DNA of 64,000 nt from Buxus sempervirens (Eukaryota > Streptophyta > Magnoliopsida > Buxales > Buxaceae). The position numbers and the translations under genes were made by a program. The stretch covers positions 32,159,829 through 32,223,828 of the forward strand of contig OX387187.1 in the NCBI GenBank assembly GCA_947561395.2, given 5' to 3'. This document shows positions 23,601 through 33,120 of this stretch, piece after piece; position 1 is the first letter of the stretch; every line of letters begins with the position of its first letter. The notes under the pieces are model-generated. The model was given only the letters and a program-made list of their open reading frames with translations, was not told the DNA's origin and searched no databases.

Positions 23601-25911
23601 TGTAGACACCCCAAATTTCACAAACAATCATCAAAAATCATCATCTCCTTGAAAGCTAGCACAAAAATTGGAGAAAATGAAATCTTACCTGTATCCGGCA
23701 ACTCAGGCCGGATACAAGTACTTTCCTTTGTATCCGGTCTAAAGTGCTGGATACAAGGAGTCTTTAGTGTATCCGGTATCATATACCGGATACATTAAAG
23801 CTCTAGTGTATCCGGCCTGAGATGCCGGATACATTAGTTTTGCTCAAAATTAGGGTTTTCCGAAAGAAATCACTTGTTACCATCATGTCCCTCATTAAAT
23901 GAGGGGAAATCTCGGAAACAGCCCTAGGGTTAAGGTTGGGGGGTTCTAGACATTAAGTTATGTCTACAAACAACCCTAGCCTTTGCCTATAAATAGGAGG
24001 CTCCTCCTCAAGCAAATGGCCAAGATTTTGGAGATTGAAGAGCTCCGAGTGAAGAAGGGAACCACTGCCGGATTGCTTCCAGAACCCCAGGTAAGCCTCA
24101 ACCCTCCTTTATTTTCTGTATTTACTTTCATAGATCTAGATCTCTTCTTCTACCTTTCTGTAGAATAAAGCCTTGTTTGTGTGTGGAAATCCTTCCCCGG
24201 CTCAAAGTATCTCGAAACTCCCCCTAGCCGTAAAACGTGGAGGCGGGATCTAGGAGAAACGAGACTGGGGATTGACCCTAGTGCTAGAACCTATGTAGCA
24301 TAAAGCCTTTTGAATGATTGAAAACCGTTCTATATTCAAAGTACCCTTGATTATCTTGAAGAACCGTGTTTAACGGGGAGAGAGAACAAAGGGAAACGAT
24401 AATGGAACGGAACCCTAGGCTGTTCTAGAACCTTATTTTGTTGAATCTATATGAATGCTATATTGTTGTATTGATATTGTATGAATTTTCACTCTTGCAC
24501 ACATATTGCACTATTTTGGCGGGATAGGCTCACATTTGGGGATTTATTAGATTCATTGTGATAAATCTCTAATAAATGGCCTCAATCAATTCTGGAATGT
24601 TTGAAAATGAATTTTAAAGGTTTTGTGTTCATCCTGCACGAATTGCATACACTTTGTCACATTTTTGTATTGGTTTATCTCAAAATAGGGTTTACTTGAC
24701 AGCAACTGTACCCTAACTTCGGACACTCATAACTTCATCATCCGGATGAATTTTGGAGTGATTCCAGAACCATGGGAAAGGTGAGGCTGTCTAGTTTATA
24801 TCCACCAAATTTCATTGATTTCTATCAAGCAGATGTTTGACACCTCTCTGTCGAAGTTGATTGGTCAGTTCCGGTTTAAATACAGAACTTGTCACTTCGA
24901 CGGAGCGCCATGTGTTCGTTTTAAATCCGATTCGAGTGGTTTTTGTTTCTGAGCACTACTTTATAAGTCTATTTTTAAATCCAACTGGTTTCATAATTTT
25001 GTGATTTAAATTGTGTCGTGGAGAGCAGATTTACTCAGAACTGCTCAACAGCACTTTTCTGGGTCAATCTGTGATCCTCAGGGCCTGTTCGGGAAGTCAC
25101 CCGAGGCACATCCGAATGAGTTTTTGTATGAGGATAGTTTCTGTTGAAAGATGGCAATAAAGACTTCATTGAACCAAATTTCACGGATTTCTATGTAGTA
25201 GATATTTCTAGGTGATTTTCCAAAGATGTCCACTTGCTACTTTTAATCATCCCCAGCAGAAGCTTTAAAGGAGCATAACTCCTAGGTTTTCAACCGGATC
25301 AACTTGAAATTTTGCATGAATCTCTTATTTACCATGATTTTTCAAATGGATTTGGTTTGATTCAATTTAAAATTGATTTTGAATAATTTCAAGACAAATG
25401 GTATTGTCTTTTTTTTTACCAAATTTCCCGGATTTGCCTCAACTTGGTTTTTTGCAACCTCTACTTTGATTTCCATCTTTTTGTGATAGTCCAGAGGTGA
25501 TATTAACATAAAAGAAGATCTGGAATTCATTTGGATTTTCATGTGAAGATATCACATATTTGTCCTTTTTCAAGGTTTTTTATGATTTTTTAACAAGCTT
25601 TCTTTTTTTCTTTTAGCATGAATAACACTTGGCAACCACCTTTTGTGGGTGAATGGGGGTGCCTAACAACTTCCCCCGTTCATAATCTAATCCCCTTACC
25701 CATATCTGGATTTGATTTTCAAGTAGGGTTATTTTTACTCTAGAATTTGTCTTTTAGCATTTTTTTATCTCTTTTTGATTATTTTTAATTCTTTTGGTGT
25801 CCATTCACACCCTAAACAAATGGATGGTGGTGACTCTCACTCTTTACGTCGAGCCCCGTGTGTTGACAGAGGGATGATCATCTCCGGGTGATTTTTTTCC
25901 CATGTCTCACA
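23601..25911 (+). mobile_element. 5' LTR of the giant Gypsy element
   Basis: TGTAGACACC to CATGTCTCACA, 2311 bp. Contains the palindrome array (23691-23832), TATAAATA at 23988-23995, a CAG/GTAAGC donor at 24091 with AG at 24162-24163 and AATAAA at 24164-24169. Confidence 0.95.
23691..23832. repeat. Four-unit palindrome array, 39-bp period
   Basis: Units start at 23691, 23730, 23769 and 23808. Unit 2 has one stem mismatch; unit 3 is a perfect 11-bp stem with loop CAT. Confidence 0.95.
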
Positions 25912-25913
25912 AC

Positions 25914-25930
25914 TGGCGACTCTGCTGGGG
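25914..25930 (+). promoter_or_regulatory. Primer-binding site, arginine-tRNA type
   Basis: TGGCGACTCTGCTGGGG starts three bases after the LTR. This PBS is the type I recall for Ogre/Tat elements, primed by tRNA-Arg. Confidence 0.75.
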
Positions 25931-27429
25931 ATTTGTGGATTTAAGCCATTTTGTGTATATTCATGCTTTTTACTTATTTTTGAATGCTTGCTACTTTGTT
26001 TAATTCATTTGTGTATATTCTTGTATTTCAAATCAGATTAGGATGCTTTTGAATTTTATATGAATCTAGTCATGTATGTTTTGCTTGATGTTGCCTAAAG
26101 ATTGATTTAGGATAAGCCTATCTTGAAGCATGATTTTGATGCATTTGGTGATAACATGCTCTAATTTGAATTTTGAATACCATGGTTTGAACATGAGAAT
26201 TAGAAGCATGAAATCTAGGAGTTCAGAATTTTTGGGTATTCAAACATGATTCTCATAAAGCATGCTTTTTTGTGCTTAAAACTTTTTTTATTATGCCATG
26301 CCTTTGATTTGGGGTATAGGGGGATTTGATTTGAGCATGAAAATCAAGAACATGAAATCTGGAATTTTAGTGCACATTGTGGATTTTTTTTTTAGCATGT
26401 TCACCAATATACCATATCAAGTAGTTGCCAAATTTTTAGGCATTAATTTGGGGTATATGAGATGCACTTTTGAGCATGAAAATTCTGGAAATTTCAGTGT
26501 ATATTTGGGGGGTTTCAAGCATGTTTAAATGATCAAAACCTTTCTTGTATCATGTCAAGTAGTGCTAAAGTTTTAGGCTTCAATTTGGGGTAAATGGTAC
26601 ACTTTGAGCATGAAAAAGAGCATGAAAATCCAGGTTTAGGGAATGCTTTTGGATTTCAAGCATGCTTCCATGGTTTAATTGTTGTTTGTACAAATAACAT
26701 GTTTTGTATACCACTTTTTGGGCATGTAATATTTTTGTGCATATTTAGTTGCTTTGGTTTTCTTGCTTGCTTGTATTTAGCTTCATTATTTTTGTCATAT
26801 GTACCTTGGCTTGAAATTGAATGCATGGCTACGAAAAAGAGTGGCAAGGGGCTGGGACGTTGTGAATGTTACCACAATTTTAAAATTGCACTTGAGCACT
26901 TGAAACAATTTGCACAGCCTACCCTTTACCTATTTGGAAGTTGAACCATGAATGTGTGTAGCTTGGCGCACCGAGGTCGTTACTTCGGAAAGCGAAAGTG
27001 AAAACATTTACCTTAGAATTTGGGTCAATGATGTGATGACAATGGGATCTGTGATTCGATTCCGGGCATCACTAGACTTGAGTTCTAAGTTGCCAATTAA
27101 GCCAAAACCCAAAAACCATACACTTGAAGGTGGAGAAACATGTTTTCAGCTAAAAGCACACAATTGCGTTTGGGGAATTGGGTGTAAATGTGGGAAGGCC
27201 GTTTGCATGTTTTACAGGCCAAGGTATAATGTGAATACCATATTGAATGAAGGTAATACAAGGTGGAAGGTAAAGCCATGTTCTTTTCATAAATTTGGGG
27301 ATTTTTACAAATATGATGTCCAAGCCCAATTTGGGGCAAGTTTTGAAGGTCAAGTTAAGGCGAACACCAAGTGGGAATGAAAAAAACCAAATCTGGTGAA
27401 AAAATTGAGTCAAAATGGCCATTTCGGCA
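25931..27429 (+). repeat. Leader region with degenerate 135-150-bp repeats
   Basis: About four diverged direct repeats occupy 26150-26680, each built from ATTTGGGGTA, a GAGCATGAAAAT block, an AATTTCAGTG-like block and AAGCATG. An open frame at 26952-27380 (142 codons) contains CVWGIGCKCGKAVCMFYRP but resembles nothing I know and may be chance. Ogre elements have an ORF of unknown role in this position. Confidence 0.5.
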
Positions 27430-27571
27430 ATAACCGGCAACTCAGGCCGGTTAAGAATAATCTTGTGCATATCCGGCATATAATATCGGACACAAAGGAC
27501 TATGTGTGTATCCGGTCATAATGGCCGGATACATTAAGACATATCCTTATCCGGCGATTAATACCGGATAC
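27430..27571. repeat. Internal four-unit palindrome array upstream of gag
   Basis: Units at 27430, 27469, 27508 and 27547, again exactly 39 bp apart although not in an LTR. Unit 1 has TAACCGG/CCGGTTA, a compensated change from TATCCGG/CCGGATA. TATA-like runs follow near 27660-27690. Confidence 0.92.
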
Positions 27572-27839
27572 ATGCAGAAACTGAATAAATGGATTTTTTC
27601 AGCCCGAATTTTCAGAATAAAATGCCTAAATACTGTGGATAATCCTTAGGCACCCCAAAGAAAATATAAAAATGAAAATATATATATTCTTTTAGGATTA
27701 AACCTAAGGTTGAAACTCAAAGAACAAGCTAAGGTGTCATATTTTTTTATATCAATTCAATTCAAACATGTGTCAATCAAGTTGTGGAACTTGAAAACTG
27801 AGAAAATTCAGCAAATTTCAAAAAAAAACAAAAAACAAA

Positions 27840-28640
27840 AAAACCTTTGGTTGGTTATTTTTATCAATCAAAGTCAAAATTTTTTAAGACACTTGGAAGC
27901 CTCAGAATATTCCAAAAACCTTTGTTTGGTCACGAGAACCACTCAAAGTCAAATTTTTTAGGACACTTGGAAGCCTCAGAATATTCCAAAAACCTTTGTT
28001 TGGTCACGAGAACCACTCAAAGTCAAATTTTTTAGGACACTTGGAAGCCTCAGAATATTCCAAAAACCTTTGTTTGGTCACTAGAACCACTCAAAGTCAA
28101 ATTTTTAGGACACTTGGAAGCCTTAGAATATTCCAAAAACCTTTGTTTGGTCACGAGAACCACTCAAAGTCAAATTTTTTAGGACACTTGGAAGCCTCAG
28201 AATATTCCAAAAACCTTTGTTTGGTCACGAGAACCACTCAAAGTCAAATTTTTTAGGACACTTGGAAGCCTCAGAATATTCCAAAAACCTTTGTTTGGTC
28301 ACGAGAACCACTCAAAGTCAAATTTTTTAGGACACTTGGAAGCTTCAGAATATTCCAAAACCCTTTGTTTGGTCACGAGAACCACTCAAATTCAAAATTT
28401 TTTAGGACATTTGGAAGCCTCAGAATATTCCAAAAAAAAAAAAAAAAAACCTTGGTTGGTCTTTTTCGTACCAATCAAGTCAAAAAAAAAAAGTAGGACC
28501 TTTGGAAGCCCTAAAATATTCCATGAAAAAAACCTTGGTTGGTCTTTTTCGTACCAATCAAATCAAAAAATTTTGGGACCCTTGGAAGCCCTAAAATATT
28601 CCAACAAAAAAAAAACGAAAAAAAAAAAAAAAACAAATCT
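27840..28640 (+). repeat. 74-bp tandem repeat array, about ten units
   Basis: Core GGACACTTGGAAGCCTCAGA recurs with the equivalent base at 27888, 27961, 28035, 28108, 28182, 28256, 28330 and 28405, then two diverged units near 28496 and 28577. Period 73-75 bp. Because 74 is not a multiple of three, the open frames through it cycle through all three translations, so it is leader rather than coding. Poly(A)-like tracts break up the last units. Confidence 0.93.
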
Positions 28641-28806
28641 GGATTGGTGTTCACCTAACCTACTTGTCTACATGTATAGGGGTGTGACTCAAGTTAAACG
28701 GAAGCTAACATGTTCTGTTAATTTTTTTTACCCAGGTACATTTACTTGCAACCAGGTACACTTATTTGCAACCATTGCTCCTGTGACCAGATCCAAAGCT
28801 CGCATC

Positions 28807-30420
28807 ATGAACACTGAAGAGAACCAAGCCCAAGCTACTGTCCCCACTCAAGATTTTGCTCAGCTGCAGGAGCAAGTGGCCGGTCTGGCCAAGATGCTGG
28901 GTAACCTACTGGCGGCTCAGGCCCAACAGGCCCAGGCCCAAAACCAAGCCTCTACCTCCCATCAGGCACCACCACCTCAGGCCTACATACCGCCTCCGGT
29001 TCAACCCATGCCTGAGCCCATTTCTGAACCAGTCCCTGAACCCATTCTGATCAGGGAAAATACAGCAGAATCAGAGAAAGAACTGGAAAAGGAGAAGGCC
29101 AGAGATGAGATGGAAAAGAAGATTCTACTCAGGATAGAAAGGATCCAGGCAGAGCTGAAGGAAATGAAGGGGGGAAGCAGCCATGGAGGCACCACCTTCA
29201 AAGACCCATGCATGTATCCTGACGTATGTCTACCGGCCAAGTTCAGGTGCCCGGACTTCGACAAATTTGATGGCACAGGCTGCCCATTGAGCCACTTGAA
29301 ATTATACTGCGGGGCCCTATGCCAATTTGGCCGGGATGATGGCATACTGATCCAACTCTTTCAAAGGAGTCTGACCGGGTCAGCTCTCAGGTGGTTCGCT
29401 ACAGTGGACCATGAAAGGATCAGGAGGTGGAAGGACCTAGCCGATGCCTTCTTAGACCAATATAAATTCAACTCTGAGATCGTGCCGGACTGGTACGACA
29501 TGATGAGGATGAGCAAGGGGAAGGATGAACCGGTACGGCAGTACGCCAAGAGGTGGAGAGAGGCCGCCTCCCAGGTCAGGCCACCTATGCAAGAACCGGA
29601 GATGATCTCCACATTCATGGGCACACTGGGGCAGCCCTTCTACAACCATATGGTGGGCCAGATCACCACCAACTTTGCAGCCCTAGTGCAAGTGGCGGAC
29701 TGGATCGAAGAGGGGGTCAGGTCAGGGAGGCTGATAGACTACTCTACTCTGGCTGGGCAGTCTGATTCCTCGGCCTCCATGGCCCAGAAGAAGGGATCCA
29801 GATTCAAGAAGACTGGGGCCCGAAAAGAAGGAGAAGTGAACCTGGTCCAGGCTCCTCCAGCCAAGAAGCCGCTCCACGTCAACATCTCTGCACCCCAACA
29901 GGCCCAGCAGGCCCAGCAGTCTTATCAGACCCTGCTGAATGTCAATTTCACCCCCTCTGTACCAGCAAACCCAAGAAGGGCTTTTACTAGGGAGGAAAGG
30001 GAGGCCTGGTTAGCAAATAGAAAGAACCGGGTTTTCACTCCTCTCCCAATATCTCTGTCCCAGCTGCTGCCAACCCTGCTAAAGGGTGAATACCTGACTC
30101 TGAAAGAGCCCAACCCGAATGCCCCGAAGGGGAGGAATTTTGATCCAGCCGTCACATGCGACTATCACATGGGTGCACCGGGGCACTCTACTGACACTTG
30201 CTGGATGTTGAAGCATGCAGTCCAGGACCTGTTGGACCAGAAGGCCATGGTGTTTAATACTGCTGCACCAGCCCCGTCCGGAAATGACATTGGGCAAAAC
30301 CCTCTGCCTTACCACAATGGGGCAGGCCCATCCAATTCTATCACTGTCATAACCACCACCAGAAGGGCCTTTGACCTATCACAGCTTATAGCTCCAGTTG
30401 GGACCACTGTCCAAGTCTGA
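28807..30420 (+). CDS. Gypsy gag of the giant element
   Basis: Start chosen at the Met of MNTEENQAQ, because the upstream open frame is only tandem repeat. 537 residues. The N-terminal part is Gln/Pro/Glu-rich with a coiled coil (about residues 85-125). The capsid-type Retrotrans_gag region covers about residues 150-320 with FDGTGCPLSHLKLYC, RWFATVDHERIRRW and RWREAASQVRPP. A Tat-type knuckle CDYHMGAPGHSTDTCWMLKH is near the C-terminus (about residues 455-475). It packages element RNA in the virus-like particle. Confidence 0.9.
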   Translation: MNTEENQAQATVPTQDFAQLQEQVAGLAKMLGNLLAAQAQQAQAQNQASTSHQAPPPQAYIPPPVQPMPEPISEPVPEPILIRENTAESEKELEKEKARDEMEKKILLRIERIQAELKEMKGGSSHGGTTFKDPCMYPDVCLPAKFRCPDFDKFDGTGCPLSHLKLYCGALCQFGRDDGILIQLFQRSLTGSALRWFATVDHERIRRWKDLADAFLDQYKFNSEIVPDWYDMMRMSKGKDEPVRQYAKRWREAASQVRPPMQEPEMISTFMGTLGQPFYNHMVGQITTNFAALVQVADWIEEGVRSGRLIDYSTLAGQSDSSASMAQKKGSRFKKTGARKEGEVNLVQAPPAKKPLHVNISAPQQAQQAQQSYQTLLNVNFTPSVPANPRRAFTREEREAWLANRKNRVFTPLPISLSQLLPTLLKGEYLTLKEPNPNAPKGRNFDPAVTCDYHMGAPGHSTDTCWMLKHAVQDLLDQKAMVFNTAAPAPSGNDIGQNPLPYHNGAGPSNSITVITTTRRAFDLSQLIAPVGTTVQV

Positions 30421-30644
30421 TTTTTCCCAAAGGATGAAGAAGAGGAGATCAACATGGTCTTCCAGAAAAATAATCCAACTGCTGAGGACATAAGTTCCTC
30501 CTTAAACCGGGTCTCATCTCTGATGGCCCAGATGAATACTGCAAGGCCCCATCCAAGCCGTCCAAGGCTCCACTGGTTTTCAACCTTGACCCCAACATTG
30601 CTTCCATCACTTCTTCTGTCCCCACCAAATCCAAACTTCAACCC

Positions 30645-31979
30645 TTGGTTGTAAATGTGCAGCCAGCCCAGACTATCCCTAAACCGGCCCATAAATCCCG
30701 GTCCAAACTCCAGCCACTAGTGGTCAACATCCCCAAATTAGCCTATTCTGAGGCCGCTGTACCATGGAATTACAGCGAGGGAACCACGGCTACGGTTCAA
30801 AAGGTCAGGAACCAGAACCAGGAGGAGGTGAACCTCATGACGAGGTCGGGGAAATGTGCAGGGGGTGAAGAGAAGGAGAAGGAGACAGAAGTAGAAAAAG
30901 AGAAAATAGAAAAAGAAAATGAAAAAAGAAAACAAAAAGGAAAAAACAAAGTGGGAGAAGACACCCCCCAGGGTGCAGAAAATGAGGCGGCCGACCTCAT
31001 AAAAATAATAAAAAAGAGTGAATTCAATCTTGTGGATCAGTTGAACAAGGTCCCAGCCCAAATTTCAATACTGGGCCTTCTGCTGAATTCGGAAAAGCAT
31101 AGGGATGCATTGCTAAGGGTGCTACAAAGTGCACATGTGTCCCAGACAATTGATCCAGACCAACTTGGCAAAATGGTTGGTCAGATCTTGTCACATAACG
31201 TGATAAGTTTTTCTGAGGGTGAAATCAGCCCAAGTGGGTGCCACCACGTTGACCCTTTGCACATCACTGTGTTTTGTAAGGGCAGCATGGTAGCACGGGT
31301 CTTGATTGACAATGGATCGGCATTAAATGTCTGTCCGTTAATCACTTTTGTCAAACTGGGTCTGAACCAGTCACGGATCAAACAAAATGGGCGGATAGTG
31401 AGGGCTTTTGATAGCTCCAAGACCCACTCCCTAGCAGAGATTGAACTGCCGGTCACAATTGGGCCGAATATCTTTAACATCACATTTGAGGTGATGGATA
31501 TACCCGCAGCATTCAATTTGCTCCTAGGGAGGCCGTGGATACATTCGGCTACGGCAATACCATCCACGCTCCACCAAATGGTGAAATATGTCAAGGGGCA
31601 AAGGGTGATAACAGTCCTAGCCGAAAACTTGGTGCCGCCCACCGTGTCACCTGATGTACCCTTAATCAATGTAGACTTGACTGTCGACAAGATTGCATTC
31701 CCCTCATTCCAATTTGAGGTGGTAAATTTCATACCTGGGGGGTGTGAGAAAAAGAAAGAAAAAGGGACTACTGCTGAGAGAATGGTGAAGAAAGTGATGG
31801 AAAAATACCACTTTCACCCAGGGAAAGGCCTGGTAATAAGCTTGCAGGGAATGGTGGAGCCAATCAAGGCAAACAAGCTGGTTCCTAAAGCAAGGTTGGG
31901 CTTCAAGCCCAGAGGCTGGAGAAGACAGAAACATGAGGAAGGAGAGAGAGAAGAAGCAGAAAAAGTTTCCCTCATTTAA
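30645..31979 (+). CDS. Gypsy aspartic protease region
   Basis: The core reads ARVLIDNGSALNVCPL (catalytic D-x-G-S type motif) and later FNLLLGRPWIHSA, the flap and C-terminal motif seen in Tat/Ogre proteases. Upstream is a charged Glu/Lys-rich stretch (EKEKETEVEKEK) and downstream a G-patch-like FHPGKGLV. The segment lies between gag and pol, where Ogre elements are known to keep gag-pro apart from pol and to use splicing. Confidence 0.85.
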   Translation: MVVNVQPAQTIPKPAHKSRSKLQPLVVNIPKLAYSEAAVPWNYSEGTTATVQKVRNQNQEEVNLMTRSGKCAGGEEKEKETEVEKEKIEKENEKRKQKGKNKVGEDTPQGAENEAADLIKIIKKSEFNLVDQLNKVPAQISILGLLLNSEKHRDALLRVLQSAHVSQTIDPDQLGKMVGQILSHNVISFSEGEISPSGCHHVDPLHITVFCKGSMVARVLIDNGSALNVCPLITFVKLGLNQSRIKQNGRIVRAFDSSKTHSLAEIELPVTIGPNIFNITFEVMDIPAAFNLLLGRPWIHSATAIPSTLHQMVKYVKGQRVITVLAENLVPPTVSPDVPLINVDLTVDKIAFPSFQFEVVNFIPGGCEKKKEKGTTAERMVKKVMEKYHFHPGKGLVISLQGMVEPIKANKLVPKARLGFKPRGWRRQKHEEGEREEAEKVSLI

Positions 31980-32026
31980 AGGAAAATTTTCCTAAACCCT
32001 CCTGTATAATCCAACTGTCTCAGCCC

Positions 32027-33108
32027 ATGGACCAATCCAAGCCTCCATACCACAACATCAACCCATTTCAGAAACCCTATATTCCGACCCTGCAACCCTA
32101 TAACCCGTATCCAGTACTGGAAGCAGCAGATGGGCCTGGGCCACAGCCCGAGCAGCAGTTGGACTATTCTGAAGATGTGGGGGCCTTCTTCGCCATGACT
32201 GAAGGCGAAAAGACTGATGGTAACATGGACCTGCCGTTCATTGACTGGGCTGCAGTGAAGATTCCAGATGAGGTCATATCTGGACTGAGCCCTATAGCAG
32301 AAAAGGGCAGTACCCACCCAGTGATGATGGCATCGGATTCTGGGCCCGAGGAGCAGGCTTGCACAATTTCCCCTGCTCCCGAAAAACTTTTTTTGAATAA
32401 TTGGGAGGAAACTCCCCTTACCTTTGAAGCAGCGTTTGTTCGGCAAACAGATGCGGCTCCCCCAAAAAAAAAACTCCAATAGTGGATTGCCATTCCCCTG
32501 AAGGTTCTAATGGGCCTTCGTCTTCAGGGGGATTATGTTTAGAAGGCCCACAAAAAACCCAAAAAGATTTTTCTATTTTTTCTAGGAAATTTAATTTTTT
32601 CAAAAAGGTCCAAACCATTTATGAGTCATATTATCAAACTGAATTGGACCAGGTTGAATATGACTTCGACCTTGAGCTCGACTTTGATCTCATGGGGGTC
32701 GAAGAAGAGACCGAGGTCGAAGAGGAAGACCTTCCAAAAGAAATTGAATATCAATTGGAATGTCATGAAAAGGGGGTCCAACCTAATATTGAGGAGACTA
32801 TATCCATAAACCTTGGGACCAAAGATGACCCAAAAATTGTGAAAATCGGGTCGTACTTGTCTGATGTGCAGAAAAATGAAATGTCACGGTTCTTGGCGAA
32901 CTACAAGGACGTGTTTGCTTGGTCGTATCGGGACATGCCGGGGTTGGACACAGACATGGTGGTGCATAAGTTGCCAATTTTGCTAGGGGTTAAGCCAATC
33001 AAGCAGAAGCGGAGAAGATTGAAACCTGAGTGGACCCTGAAGGTCAAGGACGAAGTGGTCAAACAGTTCCAAGCCGGATTTCTGGCAGTCTCTACGTACC
33101 CTGAGTAG
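32027..33108 (+). CDS. Linker and N-terminal part of the RT region
   Basis: 32027-32482 is Pro/Asn-rich with no known domain. 32482-33108 contains an acidic stretch, then IGSYLSDVQKNEMSRFLANY, KDVFAWSYRDMPGLD and KPIKQKRRRLKPE, the conserved lead-in to Gypsy reverse transcriptase. In Ogre elements the region between protease and RT holds an intron. This element is a fossil; the frames are listed separately. Confidence 0.75.
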
Positions 33109-33120
33109 CTCGCAAACATA

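Noticed and set aside
26952-27380. 142-codon frame with several Cys residues in the Gypsy leader
   Set aside because: No recognisable domain, unusual composition for the element, and overlapping open frames on the other strand. Could be the unknown Ogre ORF1 but support is lacking.
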